DNA of 64,000 nucleotides from Thereva unica. Its lineage: Eukaryota > Arthropoda > Insecta > Diptera > Therevidae. The position numbers and the translations under genes were made by a program. The stretch is taken from assembly GCA_949987705.1 (NCBI GenBank), contig OX465283.1:2956207-3020206 (forward strand). Reading direction: 5' to 3'. The notes beneath the pieces were generated by a model. That model had not been told where the DNA came from and ran no database searches. It saw only the letters and a list, made by a program, of their open reading frames with translations. Positions 1 through 15,600 of this stretch are shown here, in pieces (the first letter of the stretch is position 1; each line of letters begins with the position of its first letter).

Positions 1-600
1 AAATACAAAACCAAATCAAATATTGCCTTTTGGAAGAGGGTGATTTGAAATTCAAATTTTTTTTTTGTTTCTTGTTCAAGAAGCAACAAAATAAAAAGAA
101 AAATTGAAAATAAATAAAAAGGGATAAAAACACCACGAAAAACATGTCTCGAAGAGCCACGGGTGACATTTGGAAAAAAACTCAAAGAAAATGACGTCAA
201 GTAATTTCGATGCCAGGAAAAACGTGGACTTTGTTAAATTGCGAAAAGAATACAGAAAAAAACGAAAATAAGGAGGATTGCGTTGGTTTTAATTTTTTTT
301 ATCATTTTCCTATTAGCTCCGACTCTTGCATTATTTATGAACGCGCCCGCCATGGCAACAGCTGTTCTATTTCAATATTATTCCAATAGGTGTAGCTCAT
401 TAATTCGGATTTTTATGCTGCGAAGCTTCACCCTCACCTGAGCTGAAAAGAGACTTTCTTGAAAATCCTCACAAAAAGGTACTTTCAGAGACAGAGAGAG
501 AAAAACATCTTTTGAAAATCACATCGGATTCAAGCAACCTTAGCCGCTGATCACCGTTTTTGCCGGTCTGCGAACGAAAAATATCTATAAAAATACTCAC
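1..600 (-). other. Start of the next CCT7 intron
   Basis: Intronic by position: donor gtgagt follows exon 5. It is AT-rich with poly-A/T runs. I looked for the missing CCT7 C-terminal exon on the minus strand and did not find it. Confidence 0.6.
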
Positions 601-3600
601 CTTGGGCGTGTTTTTGCCGCAATTTATTTAATATATTTGTGGCATCAAATCCAGCATTATCGCACAGTTGTCGTGGTATGACCTCCATTGCCTTCGCGAT
701 AGCACCGATAAGAAGCTGCTCCTTTCCAGCGATCGTACGTGAATAGTCCCGTAATATTTTTGAAAGTTCCATTTCGATGGCACCTCCGCCTTTTTAGTAA
801 ACAAAATGAAAAAAAAAAAATATTTTCTTATTAATGATCATTATTATGCTTCTTAAATATTTTTGTTTATTTATTAAAATACGAAATGATATTGAGTGCG
901 ATAAGATCGGAGACTTTTTTTTGGGGGCATAGTAATTAACGAAACTAAATAAATAAATTTTTTTTTGGGCATCTGTCAAAAAACTTAACGAACCGGATCG
1001 ATGATGAGAACTTTCTGGAGTCAATGCGACGCCGCGGCTGGGGGTTTCATAACGGGTTAAATTGACGTGTTGATATTTCAATATGACACTATTCAGGTCA
1101 AGTTTAAAGTGAGGAGGTCTACAGCTGTACGAGTACTGTACACATTTTTAGTTAACCTCCAGACGATATTTTTCTACCAATATTATTGTTTCCTTGCCTC
1201 GGGTTTATTTGTATTAAAAATAACAATTTTTGGGTCTAAAAGAAACAATTGAGTGGCTTGAGATTTTTAACGATTAAAACGAGCTTATTGTCTGTTGTAA
1301 TGTGTAGACAAGTGTTGAAACTTGTTTTTCACTCATTTCTGAAGTGTTTTTAAAGTGGAGAAGCTATTAATCGCCCAGAGAACCTTCTGGTTTGTAATAA
1401 TAAGGGGAAATTCCTCCCAGAAGTGTCTATACCCAGTTCCTGTTGCCCGCCGTGGTGAGTCGGATGTATTCACTAATTAAGTCTGAGGCCCCTGTGTTGA
1501 AAATCAAGTCGTGTAATGTAACAAGGCGGTTGAGTTGCCCCTGCAGAGAGGCCTACAGTAGAAGTTCTAAGTTGAGTTTATGCCTCTGTGTTGAAAGTCG
1601 TGATTCGACTCAAAAGTCACTTTCTTCAGCTCAAACGACTTGTCACGACACACGACTCGACTTTCAGCACAGGGGTCTAAGCCGATTACATCAGTATGTC
1701 TGTTACCGTAGCTACGGGGAGACGACCGAAAGAGACACACTTAGGTACTTGTTCACTTTGTATGACTTTTAAAGACTTAAAAGAGATCTCCAGAATGGAG
1801 ATCAGATCACTTTTAAGCATCCTAAATTCCCGAGGATGGCTTTAGGCATCCGTCACATCCTACCCAACAACCCAACTGAACCCATGGTACACGAGTTGTG
1901 GCAACAAAACGGCGCAAATTAGGCCTTCGGTCGCAGTGGAGGCAGCCCTTCAAATACCTATCTACCAACAGCAAGCAGAGATTCCTATGAAGGACACCGC
2001 CAGTATCGTGTGTATCTTTGTGAAACTCAGAACCTAACCTGACTGATATTCGCCGGAGTTTTTGGCTCTGGCTACGATCATCTATAAGTAGCGGGCCAAA
2101 GACCGTCAAACTTGAGATCAATAATATGATGGCGAGGTTAGGTTAGGATAGGTTGAAATGGCTGCTCCCCCACTAGGCACTAGGGACTAGGAGCCATCTG
2201 TGTAGACATACATATAATGACCCAGCCGGGATAGCCCGACCTGTCCAGTCATCTCTGGCCGGAACGATGGCATTGATACTTTCTCCAAGGTCCACGTAGG
2301 TGTAGTGTAATCTAGGTTATCCGCAGCAACCTCCTAAGGATGGATAAGTGACCATATGAATATAGAGCCCATCCAGGAGAAGCCTTTGACCTGGCGTCCA
2401 GGATGCCATTTGCTCAGCATGTATGTTCAAAGGAATAGGATGCAATAGGACATCCAGCGCAGCTGTTGGAATGCTTTTCAGTGCACCACTGAAATACACA
2501 ACTCAGCTGTTCTTTGGACCCTTTCAAGAATCTTTCGATACTTAACCTTCTGTAATGCAATCCACCATAGCGATATGCCATGCATAAGTATAGGTCTGAT
2601 TACGTATACAAGCAGTGGACGATGCAGGGTTTAAGGCCCCAATTCACTTCGATCGTTTTTTGGTATAAGACGAGAGCTGTTTTAGCCTTATTAGCTCTCT
2701 CTAGACTAGAAGATTCGGCCTGCACGTTAGTTCCTATCCAATAGAAGAAATAGAAAAGAGACCTAGAACTTTCGCATCCTCCTTAAGTTTCAGTCTTTCA
2801 GAGATTTAGAGTAGGAACATCGGCAAGTCTATGCTTCCTTGTAAAAAACACTGATTCAGTCTTAGCTGGGTTAAGGTCTAGACCATTTGTAATAGCCCAT
2901 TGAACAAGAGTGTCCAATGCTCGTTGCATTATATCTCGCAGGCAAAGTGAACTCATTGAATTCAAGGGATTTTTCAATTACCGCTCCCAGGGAGTGAAGA
3001 GCAGTGGCTACCGATTTACCTTTCGTGTAGGTATGCTGTGAGGGGAAAGCAATCTTCTATCAATGCTTTGCTTAATATGAATCTCCACAAATCTTTCGAG
3101 GATTTTGAGGAGAAAGGATGTGAGCCATTACATAGGAATTTCTAAACTGATGTGTGCGTGAAAATAATGGCTTTAGATAGTGGGGATGAGCCGAAAGTCT
3201 TGTGTTGCGGAAAAACATTGCCGTGGAGGTTATATATTTCGGTGGAACAGTCGTTATGGTAGATGCGTTAGAATTTCATCAGAGCCGCTACACTCCTGCG
3301 TTGGCTTCAAGAATCAATTGCGCCTCGCCAATAAGTTAGAGGGCTCTGTTTTGCACCTTGTTTCTGAAGATGCCGCAAGAGATGTCGAGTCAGAAAAGTG
3401 AGGAGTTTTAATGACTGCTTACTGATTGTGGTCCATGTACTCTCTGCTGGTTGCAGCAATTCCTCGCATATTGGGCTTTTAGAGAGAACTTTGCTCGTCT
3501 TGCGGTGTTCTAAAAACCTACTTTTGTCTCACAAAAAGTCTTCCAGGATGGCCAGGAACGGTTGCCAGAAGTTAAAACGTCTTGCATTTTTTGTCGAGAC

Positions 3601-6600
3601 ATTTTAAATACACACTTCTGTCTAAAAGGATGCACTAGCACTTACCAGACTTCACATATGGATCCAGGACTTGGGGCTAATAACCTGGTTGACCCCATAT
3701 AGAAACTAAAATATAGAGTCTAGAAATTCAAAGAGAAACTTTAGTGTGTGAAACATCTAAGAGGTAAGAGTGGGCATGAATCGGCTCCAAAAGTCTGATA
3801 GGATTTGTGATTCTTTGGTGACCACACGAGGACGTATGCGTCCAGATACAAAAGCTCTTTCAGAAAAGAGGAAAACGAGGTGCGCGTGGGGGAAAGTAAA
3901 GAATTTCGTAAGTCCGTAGAGAACAAAGAAAGGTAAAGGGAAATTGCTTCCATTTTCATCGCAAGATCGCATGCAAAACTTTCTTCTTCTGAAGTTTCAG
4001 TAAAATTTTAGAATAGCTTTTGGTTATGGTTGCATACGTCCCCGTCTATAACAAGGCCACAGAATGCGTCTGTTGTTCATTCGTTATTTAATCGAATCCG
4101 ATGAGAAGCATAACATTTCATTAAGCGAAATAAGATGAATTGCTTGAGACAGAGATCGATAGAGATCTCTTATTGAAACTTATGCAACAGGTGAATGGTG
4201 GATAAAAATAATAATAGTATTCTTCTTTTCTTCTGTGTAAGGAAATGTAGCACCGGATACAAATATATTATCACATCTACCATTTCCACCAGAACAGCCA
4301 CCATAAGGTCACCATTTGTTTCCATTTCTTTACAAAAAAAAAAACTGCTTTCAATGGCAAATTCTTCACGGTTGACGATGACGATATCACAAATCGTATT
4401 TATTGAAAAGAAAAATAATAATAATAATAATACAAGAATAAATTGATCAATTCCCCAGAAAAGTGATAACTAAAGACTTATTCGAACAACGCCAACATTA
4501 ATATTTATTCAATAAAAATGCTCGTTTCCTTTTTACTCAATTCGCGATGAAGTAAACATTTAAGTTTTTTATTTTTATTTTTATATTTATATTTATTTCG
4601 TATGAAAGTATCGCGTGACTATTCTTAATCGCCGCGCGCTGTGGCAAAACATTATGCGTCGAAATTGAATACATTAAAAATTTATATTCCGATGGCAGAT
4701 TGCAGCAATCACAATAAATCGAAGAAGAAGAAGAAAAAATCAATTCTCCACCATTCACCTGCAGGCGTCTTGCGGCAAAAACTTTCAGTTACACAAATCT
4801 CACGCGAAAATAAATTAATTTAATTTATTTTAATAAGACGAGAGAAAAAAAATAAATATTTGAGCTAGTAATCACCAGTCTACGCGAGGCCAGTCACGTA
4901 CAAAAATTTAAGCGAATTATTACTTTTTTTAGAAGTAGGAACAAAAGTTCGAACTGGGCTCTCCAGCAGTTCGTCATTTTATTAAAATGGACGCTTTGCA
5001 AAGGCCTTGCTCGCTGTGATGCAGATAGATGAAGTTTTTTCGCTTGTAAGTTCTATTGAAATTTCATCAGAATGATAAATGGAGCACGAAAATAGTATGT
5101 TTTGTTGGGAAGGCATGGAACGAGCCATTTCGAAACTGTAATTACTGTAACCTGGCGGCGGTTAACATTATGAAAAATCTCGAAGTTTAATATCAAGGCA
5201 AACTCGTCATGTTCGTGATGTTTTTTAACTGTTAATGACTGAATAAAATCACCATTTTGAAATACACAAAAAAAAATAGAGAATAGAGCCGAAGAAGGAA
5301 TCAGGTTCCCTACCGTGTTTCATGTACCACTGGGGAACTCTACCTTCAAAAGTACTGAGCTTGCTTTAATGCATACAAATGAGGAATTTTGGCAACTCCG
5401 CCAATTGTTAAGTCCCCCTCTACTTCTGTAGTATTTTTTTGCGCTTCCAACGGCAAAGCTTGAAACCACTGTGCGTGATGATGGAAGGTAGAGTATACAC
5501 TGTAGTATATATAGTAAATAAAAAAATAGAAGAAGCTGGTACAACGCAGTCTACAATGGAAAGAAAACGAAAGCAAAGAGCTACGTCGTTTACGCGAGGC
5601 ACAGCCAGAAATCAACGTCACACAAAAATCGTAGTCGTCGTCTAATCACGCCACAAACTAATAATAACGAACGAACGAACGAGAAAAACCATTATTTTTT
5701 TTTTCATTTCTATGAAAAAGAGAAGAAGAAAAAAAGAGCTAGAAATTTAATGAGTTTTTTGTGTCGGTTACAACTCGTTAAAGTTTTCTTTAATCTACCC
5801 AAAAAGATTGTATCTCTGCTGTGCTGCTGGTGAATAGGTGATAATAAACCTTGTGACGGTGAATGCTAGAGCTATAATAACTTTTCAACACACACACCGG
5901 AGAGGGAAGTAGGTGTGTTACTACGTTTCTTTCTTCTTTTTGTCTACGTTTTTTCCACCAGGTGATTCACAGGTTGAATGATGGTGATGATACCTTTTGG
6001 ATTTCGGTACCTGATTGTATATTAATGCAATTTTTTTGTCGTTGTTGTTGAAAATCTCCCAATTTTAGTAGAATTCATTTGACCCGAAATCAATTCGGAT
6101 GAATTTTTATAAAAGTTTATATGATTATGAAATTTTCAACGACCTATATCAGGTGGTTTTTGGTTTATTGAAGCAAGAAAAAACGTTTGTATAATGAATT
6201 GCAAACATTTTTAACATAAACGTAACATTATCATCATCAGTAGTTCTTGAAATCCCATCGAGAAAACAAATGTCACGAGATTCAATCTCTAGAATAACGA
6301 TGACTCTTGTATGTAATATTTAGGTCTAGTAAAAAGTTCATGGAATTTCCCGATAGATGGGGTAAATTGCAAGTCACGACACACTGATTGCAGCGACACT
6401 GACGACTCGTTTGAAAGTTTGACAGTTCTAGTTCTAGGAAAGTCTCCACGAAACATCAAAAGATAACGAACAGCGTGTTATCGATTTTGCGATGAGCAAA
6501 AATATGATTGTCAGTAATCTCCCAGTCGAGTGTTATGAGGACGTGGAGTTGTTGTGATAACTCATCACCTGCAGCTTTTATCGTCTCGGCGGTTACTTGA

Positions 6601-9600
6601 TCTATTCCCGGCGCTTTTCCATTTTTCAGCGAGTTTACTGCCGTCTCCACCTCGTTAGTTGTCGGTTTGAAATCGAGAAACTGATTCGTCGGCTGTTCGA
6701 TAATCGGCTGTTCGAGTGTTGGACCCTGTGGCGGATAGTGATTGTACACCTGGTGGAAGAACTCTTTTCATCGCTACAGGCGGCCATGGGGAGAGGTCAC
6801 GAGTTACGAGAGTTCCATCCGATTGCCTCGACACCGCTTCTTCCATGTCGGCCAGAACGTTATTCCAGTACGCTTCTCGTTCCGATTTCATTTTCTGTCG
6901 AACTTCTTTGTTCAATCGTCGGTATTGCTCAAAATCGACGTGGTTTATTCGTTTCCGACGATCGAAGAGGTCCAGAAAGTTGTCCGAAAAATATGGCTGC
7001 GTCAGTTTACCGATAGGTGGGCGCAACTCCTTTGCACATCACTCAATGGACTCTGACAATTGCCTTTCTTCTACATCAATATCGTCCGGTATTACCAGCG
7101 CCGCGAACCTGTTGGCCAATTCTTCTTGGCTGGTGGTGGCGCCGTTTTCTTTGCTCTGTGTAATTTCGGTCGACCAAGATAATGATCCGATCCGCAATCG
7201 GGACCATGCATCGATCGGAATCTTGCGTTGATCAAAACGTAGTCTAACATCCCCGAGTCGGGGATTTCCCCAGGAGAGTTGGTGTTTGAGTGGGTGGCGA
7301 AAGATGCTGTTGCTAACGATCAAATTGTTTGACACTGCGAATGAAAGGAAGCGTGAGCCGTTGTCGTTAATTACTCCTTGTCCGAATTAGCTCATCGTTC
7401 CTTCCCAGCCGGTTCGATCTGCTCCAGCCGGTGCATTGAAATACTTCGCAAGTATGATTGATTCGGTTCGAGGTATCGTATCTAGCGTCTGTTGCAGCTG
7501 GTCGTGAAATTAGTCCTTGTTCGCGTCCGTGCTAGTCTCGGTTGGCGTATAAACGGATACGATATGGATCGATCGTTCCACCGAAGGTTATAACCGCCAA
7601 ACGCTCGGATATCGGTTGGAATGTGATAACGCTGCTGGCAGCCCGTCGATCGACCATAAACCCGACGCCGGCCTCTCGTTTCTCACCACCTGATGGTCTA
7701 TCATTTAAAATTCGTTCTTACCAAAGCTCGTACAACGCTTCCGAACCATCGTACACTGCTTAATTTTATATGTGTAACTATATTTACTTCGTCATACATT
7801 TTTTCGTTTGTTCTAATGCGCTATTGGTTTTGGTTAACCCTTACAGGACCAAATATTCTTCTTAGATGGATATACCATCTGGACCTGAAACCTTATGACT
7901 ATGAGTTTTGCTATGACATTTACAATTTCAATATATCAGCTTCACATCAGTTTAAAATCCCCGACTCCTTGTTATTCCCTCCAACTTTCTTGTTAGTATT
8001 CTTTCATATTCTAGTTTTGTTTCGTCATTTCTCATCTATGTGCCACTTTGGTTGAGTGCTGTCGTTTCTTATATCCAAATAACAAAAAATAAGACTTCAG
8101 AGCTTATCTAATATTTAAGCGACAAACAAGTTCGACAAGTTTTAATTGAAATTATCCCCACAACTCAGATTCTCGGTATGCAAATCAATATCAGATTTTC
8201 TTGAGTTGTACACCTCTTTCCAATTGCATAATTAACAGAGCCGCATTTAGAACCTGTTTGGTAACACTCGCGTACGCCTGCCCACGCCTTGGGAAACAGT
8301 CGAAACAATTAATTCGTTTTGTTGCTGGAAAGGCTAAATTGGTTCTAGTTGGTCTATTTCTGTGATTTATATTGTGACTGTTGCTGCATTCACCTGCAAC
8401 AAGTCGTCAGTTTGTTTACGTCGAACACACCCAAAGGCAGTCGATACATCATCCAGTTTTGTTCAGCTTTTTAGTTAATTATTATGCAATCTAACCGACA
8501 AAATCTTAATGTTTACACAATCTACCTGGCAACAATAACGGCTTTTTCAAAGGTGGTTGTAATTTATTTTCTAACAAGGCAAACGTCGCCACTCGGCAAA
8601 AGCTCTTTATCATAAGGCAAGATCCAACGTCGGAGCGGAAATCGATAATGTAAAAACCTCAAAATCAACTTATGTAACGCGGGTTTCAAATGCAAAGAAA
8701 ACAACGGAAAATAAATAGAAAAAAGGAAATGATTTTTGAAGCCATCATTTCACGCCGCCGTGAGCAGCGCGCATATGACCCAATTATTAATCTTTTTAGT
8801 TTTAATCATGTATAGTAACGAGATAGTTTCCATGAGAGTTTGTTCACCTCGGAGCGCCAATACACAATCGTTTCCATGAGAACAAAGCAGGAGAAAATGA
8901 GAACAAGAAAAGCAGAATTCACCAAACCCGACCAGCTACAAAGCGGGCTGTGTCTAAGGCGCCCCCTCTCGTCTCCGTATGTTCTTTAAAACCAGGTACG
9001 AAGGAAAAACAGAGAACGTGCAAAATGCAAAACACCTCAGCTGATATCGATTTGATGTGTGAGTGTGTTGTTTGTGTCGTTTTTTTGAAGTACACTATTT
9101 GTTGTTAGCATTGCGCGTTGAAATTTATCAGGTTTCGTTGCAGAATTGTGTTCAAGAGAGAAGAATTTCTTGATTCGATTAAGAATTTCGCCTTTGTTAA
9201 TTGGACAACTTACTGACATATTTCGGATCAAATTGATCAGCAGAATTTATTTAAAACCTTGCGGCGCGAAACAGCAATTATATTATTTCAAGAAATCTAC
9301 CAGAAGAAAGAATCAACAAGCCAAGGCAGTTTTCATTTGTTTTAGACAGATCTAACTACAGGAGCCTTCCTCGGAGCATGAAATCGGTTCATAGCAAGAG
9401 CAGGCTGCACAGCGAAAATTTTCTGCGTCAACGCTGCAAATAGTATGGGTGCTAAAGACGACTTAAGGTCCGACATGGTCCGAACGGGAGTGAATCAAAG
9501 TCTGATATCAGATCGCTGCAGCCAAACTTGAGACTGAATGGAAACCAATTCCTCCTCGATACCCGAATTATAAAGGAGGCTGTAATTAAATCGGCGACAG

Positions 9601-12600
9601 GTCTTTTGAAGCAATATCTAACTCGTTCTTAGTCTAGAGGAACTGTCTATAGTAATCACGAAATTCGAAACAATTCTTAATTCTGCAAATACTAGCACCA
9701 GGGAATTTCCTGATCGGTCAACCTCTTACAACGCCGGGATCAGCTAGTACGAAACCCACGATATATGTCGCTGCAAGCTGTTGGTATCTAGAACCAGGTC
9801 CCAAGTAGTATATGTATTTACAAAAACTGCAAAGGTGTTATAAATGGAAAACTCCTAGCGACAATATCAAGCGACATTAGAACAAACTATAACACATCAA
9901 CTGGGACAGGCTTGGTCGGAGTCTCCTGTGTTGAAAGTCGAGTCGCCATGACCCTAAAACTCGTTTAAGTTGAATAAAGTGACGTTTCAATCGAATCACG
10001 ACTTTCAGTACAGGGTTAAACTCAACTTAGCATTTCTTTCTCTCATGTTTAGCCAGCTCCATCTCACCGAAAATATTGTCAACAAGGCAGTCAATGGACT
10101 GTGTTTAGACGGTTTGCTTATAGGAACGTTCCTCACGAGCTTTGTTGATGAAGGTGGAATTGGGGACGATGGGAGATACTCCACTTCTCCCTTCATCAAC
10201 AAGCGTCGAATCGAAGCGTCTAAACACCGTCATAACTCCGCCGTCGTCTGGTCCCAAGTGCAGGGTATGAAACGGGGAGGGTGGTCGACCAGCTGAATTG
10301 ACCAAATTCGGGAAACCGAAGAAACTAGGCAAGAAACCGCATTTTTTAAAGCAGTAGCGTATCCGTTGCAGGGATGTCCTGCTCGGACCGCTAGCTAACG
10401 AATCAAAGAAGAGAAAAGAAACACCGTCATGCGAGAATGGTTTTGGTGCTAATTGACAAATGGCGAAAGTTTGGATAGCTCATTCCCCTTCTAAAGGTTC
10501 CGTTTCTGTTGTCGCCTATTTGAGATTGCAAATTCACCAAAGGCATCGAAGTTTTGCCCCTCCGACGGATTTAATACTTGGGAAGAAAATGAATCCCAAA
10601 GCCGCCAATCAAATGCTCTGCACCCCTCTTGACACTATATCATTACAACATTATGACAACCCACACAATAAAAAAAGGGAACAGATTGACTTGGATCGCT
10701 TCTGGGTACTTGAGACTATCACGGCGCATGAGAAACAGTGTTTTCCTTTTACGGTAAGGTCTCGAACAGAAACTGAAGAAAGCAGAAACTTTGTAAGTTG
10801 CGATGCAATCACTTCCGTTTCTCTGTTGCATGGGCCTCTGCCTCTGGCCTCCGGTGCTGCAAAATGTGAGTGAATTAATTGCAAACGGGGAAACTTAATA
10901 TTACATATTCTTCTTTAACGGCTCTAAAACCGAGATCCGATCCTGGCCTCTCGCAACAATTGTGTCCTCCAGAATACTAGAGGTTGGCCGGCTTTGGAGT
11001 CACATCCCGCCGCTACAAAACCAAAGCAACTCCAGACGTGCACTATAATTGGACTTCGACTACACTTCTGGAGCCACTCCACTCCCATAGCGAAAGATAT
11101 GACAAAATTCGACTTCAAAGAAAATCAACCTCCAATACTCCAAAACACGGAGCAACACCAGTCCTACATTGAACAACACAAATGTTGCTCGTTCCTTAAT
11201 AGTTATATTTTCCGGGTGAATTTATTAGCCTCACGCCAACCTTACTTGGAGGGGACTAGACCGATCATATTAGCCTATCCTCTCTAATACGATAGTTACC
11301 AGTGGCTACCGCTAGTAGGTTATAATCACACTTCCATCAGTGCGAAATAGTGGCGACACGTGCATGTTATGCTACATGTTTTTCCCCCCATTCCGCTGAT
11401 GAATGACCACCGCTTTGAGAGTACTACGTTTTTAATTAACATCCATAGCGATTCAGAATAGCAGAGGGTCCTGCCTGTAAGCGTTGTCTCTAGGATAATA
11501 CATGTTATTTTGCCACTTTCCGCCAAGAGCAAGAAGGAGGATATCATTCGGCCTCACTTCTTTCGGATCTGTTTCGTCATGAAGAATGAGAAGTGCAACG
11601 CTGAAAGTAATATTTCTATTTGTTTTTTTTTTAATTCCATTTCGAGGCATTTTGCGTAAAATTCTTGAAAAGTCATCTTCAAAACAAAAGCATCATGCTA
11701 ACTAGAGCGGGCAAGCTTGACAGAACTAAAATCATTGATCATGGAAAAAATCCAGCAAATATGATAATGCGCAAATACCTTTACCTTAGGAAACATTTTC
11801 TCTCTCGCTCTTCTGGTGACAAACGAAATGAACGACACTCAAATCATTATTTTCTTTCTATTCTTCTGTTTTTTTTTGTGTGCCAAGCCCATGATCGGTA
11901 GTATTCGTCTTAAAGTCAACTGAGAGCCCAAAAAGACAATGAAACCTGTAGTTAATACGCTGTTACTTTACCTAGTTCTGAGTTAGTACTTCACCAGATA
12001 CTAAGATAGAAAATTACGTCCGATGAATTATCGCAATATAGAAAATGATAACCGGATGAAAATGATCGTCAGGTCTTGACATAGGGAAATGTGTTTGCAC
12101 GACTGACCAAAGTCAACTTCGCATACATCGGCGGAGCAGATCAACAGATCATAACTATCGTACGCATTGTGGGCAGCAAATATCGCACCGGAGGTACGCA
12201 ATGCAACAGAAACCTAGCAACAAAGAAGAGAAAGTTACGATCGTGTGAATCAGGCTTCAAAAACTCCCAAGGAAATTTAACAATCAGTAGCACTTCACCA
12301 GCAATTCTGCACCTATGACTCACAAAAATGTTCTCTAGTCTATTCCGTAGAGGCAACGCTAACCTTTCATGTGCAGTTATTCTGATACTCGCGGAAGTTG
12401 CGCAAATTTGAATTGACACCTGCATTTTTTTTAGCATGAAATAAAACGATTTATAAAAAAACGTAGAAAAAACGTAGAAAAAACAAATCTTTCAAGAACA
12501 TACAAAATTTTAATTGTTTTATCGACAACACAAGAAACCGGTTTTTAAAGCTGAGTTTTAGCTAAAATGCGAGAGATAAAAATCAATCAAACAAAAGAGA

Positions 12601-15600
12601 AAACCAAAAAGAATCACGAAGACAAAATCGTATTACAAGATAAGCTTTGAAAGATTTGAGAAAAAAAAAATAAAGTGGATAAAAAGAGATGATAAAGAGA
12701 TACAAAAAAACTCGAACTTTCTAAACCATAAAAGATTTATTTCATTTGGAAACCAGTTCCTGCCGGATTGGATAATGGTGGATTGGTTAAGGCTAGAGGT
12801 TTGCGTTGGAACGAGACGATGGACGGCAATTTGAGATATCAACTTAATAAGGACATAAAAGATGCTCGCTGATTGATAATTGCCAAGCCATTTACTTAAC
12901 CAGGTTGAAACAGGCGCTCAACTCTGCCAATTACAACTGGGATTGGGGCTATTTTCATGGAAATTCAAGTTACCACGAGCGGTTTTCATAAATAGGACAG
13001 AAGTCTTTTTCAAAAGGAGAAACAGAAGCGCTAGTGATGAGCTTTCATATTGGGAATAGTGTCTGTTAGTTGAACTAGACTTTTATGCATAATTTATTTG
13101 AAAAGGACGTGATTTCTTGAGTCCTGCTCCTTAGTACAGCTTCATGCTAAGTAAAAATTAGATTGGCGTGTTTAATTCTGAACTTTAAGAACGTTCATCA
13201 TTTTGAATCACAGCTATAAATGCCAGATCCCTCTGTTTCGATGATCATCTTGCCGATCAAAGAAGAATAATAACTCTTGTTCGGCTAGGGTGATGAAGCC
13301 AATGCTGTATTGATAAACGTCATGATTTGAGATTATATCTGATAGGGTTTTTTCTGCCTTTAGGTTTTGGAATGAGTTTGGTCTCGCTACTGTATCGTCT
13401 GTTCCCCCGCTTAAGATATCGGAATGCTTGAATTGGTGTAGTCTGATTTGTATTGGTTTTGCAAAATCGAAGTTAGGTTATCTCTTGGGATAAATGGGGC
13501 CGTTAGTTGAGTCGAATATACATTGTGAGCATTTATTGAAGGTTTAAGGAAGGTTCATCTCCATTTTGCGAATTAAAAACAATTGATTGAGCAACTATGG
13601 GGGGGGGATCCAGTAGGTTTTCGGCTTAAAAGACGACTTGAATGAAAATTCTTTGGCCGCGATAAGAGACGGCACAGGAAACCCGCTTAACGTTGGCCAG
13701 TCCAGTTAATAGTAGCAGCCGACAATAGCATGGAACCGGAAATACGCGCACGACTGGTAAGGGTAAACCAAGCCTACTATAGTCTGCCAAGGCTCTTTAA
13801 ATCCAAGCATCTAACCATAACATCCAAACTTCTACTTTATAAGACGATGGTCTTACCGGTTCTCACATATGCATCAGAAACGGGGATGCTTGGCAAAATA
13901 CACTCAAAAATGCACTGCGCAAGGAAAACCCTACGGACATAGCTACATTTTTGGAATGATTGACAGAGGGTTGATCACAACCCCCACGAATTGCATTAGC
14001 TTCGACTCCTTAACAGAGGTGTCCGAGGTGGCAGCACAGAAGTAGTTTCGACTCATTTGTTAAGAGTCTTAAATGGAAAAATTCAATGGAAAACTCGAAT
14101 CAGATGACTTGAACTTCTGTGCTGCAACCCCGAACACTGGCCAATAGATCTAGCATCAAGAATGGGCATCCCACTCCAATTACAGTAGAAACTCTTTATA
14201 ACGAACTCCTCTAAAACGAATTTTTCCCTATAGAGAACAATTCATTTGGCCTTGAAATAAAATTTTATGAAAAATGAATTTTCTTTATAGCGTACTTTTC
14301 TTATAACGAACATATATTTGTGGCAAGTACGGGTACGTTATAGAGGGGTTTTACTGTATTGTGTACAGTTCATTTGGCAGCTACGTACTGAACGAGCTTG
14401 AAGACGTTTTAACAGAGCATCTAACGAACTTGATACAGTTCTTGAATACTACAAAGTAATCATCATCATCAGTAATTTAGGTTGAAAAATTCATGCAAGT
14501 CTACTATCAGAAAAATGAAATCAGCATTTATTAACAGTAAAACTTTCAAAGTTTATCGGACTTCTCGTCCTTACTATCAAGAATTTCTCTGCCCCTAAAA
14601 CCCCTTTCCTTATTTACAAGCGAAAGGTGATAAGATATATCAAATCCAAGAATGACTTGTTAGCCTACAGAGCCTCGAATTTCTCTTTATCCGACACTGA
14701 TGTGCCACCTGCTGTATTGCTCCATAAATGAACAGAATTTTCTCCAGAATTCGTGAAGTGTACAGAAATCTCAAAGAGTTTGACGTCAATAAACATACTG
14801 GACCTGACAATATACCCCCCATGGTCCTAAATAAATTCGTCTCATATTTAGATAAATCTCTGCGAAATCAATACATTCGTAAAGCGTATGCCAACTGCAA
14901 ATTACAGAGCTTTTAGTATAATTTAATTTAGCACACCAGAATGTGGTTAGTTCCATGTAATTTTGTACAGTCTACACAATGCACGATTAAACAAAATAAG
15001 TAATAGACTTAAGCAGCGAGTAATTACTGTAGCTTTGTTATTACTCAATGTAAAGACCTGAAAATAGATTTGCCACATTATTTCATTATAAAATGAAATT
15101 ATAAAATAGCTAAAAAGTTATCCTAATCTCTAAGTTTAGAATAGTTTAGCAAAAGGTGTGCAAAATGTATTTAAAACCCAACATTGTGATGCTCGCTTAT
15201 TTTCATATTATTATTTATAGCCTAATGTGGACCTGTTCATCGTGATGAATATCAAACACTGCTAAAATTGTTTCATAAGGAATGTTAACTTTTACGAGAT
15301 TGTCACAGTAAAATTTTAAGCATTCACGGAGACTCTGGTCTATAGTGTTCAAGACTCAGTACTCAAAGGTGAAGTGCGCTTAGAACGTCGATTTGAAGTT
15401 ACCATACCAGAATCGTCTACAACTTAGGGGCCATCCATAAATTACGTCACACGAATTTCATGATTTTTTGACCCCCCCCCCCCACACACAGCTCTGTAGG
15501 ACAGCTGGTCACATTTGGGAGACCCCCCCTCCCTAGTGTGAAGTCACATATTGTGCAATTTTGCATCTTGCAAGTTACTTTCTATGTACGTACGTTTGTT

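Noticed and set aside
1443..1772. 109-codon plus-strand ORF
   Set aside because: It runs straight through the fold-back MITE at 1567-1680; coding appearance is accidental.
4415..4437. (AAT)n run
   Set aside because: Ordinary short microsatellite without further interest.
10460..10873. 137-codon plus-strand ORF, with a faint resemblance to BEL/Pao pol (FWxLE...EKQC spacing)
   Set aside because: Only one short similarity and no neighbouring BEL/Pao blocks; too weak to annotate as a gene or element.
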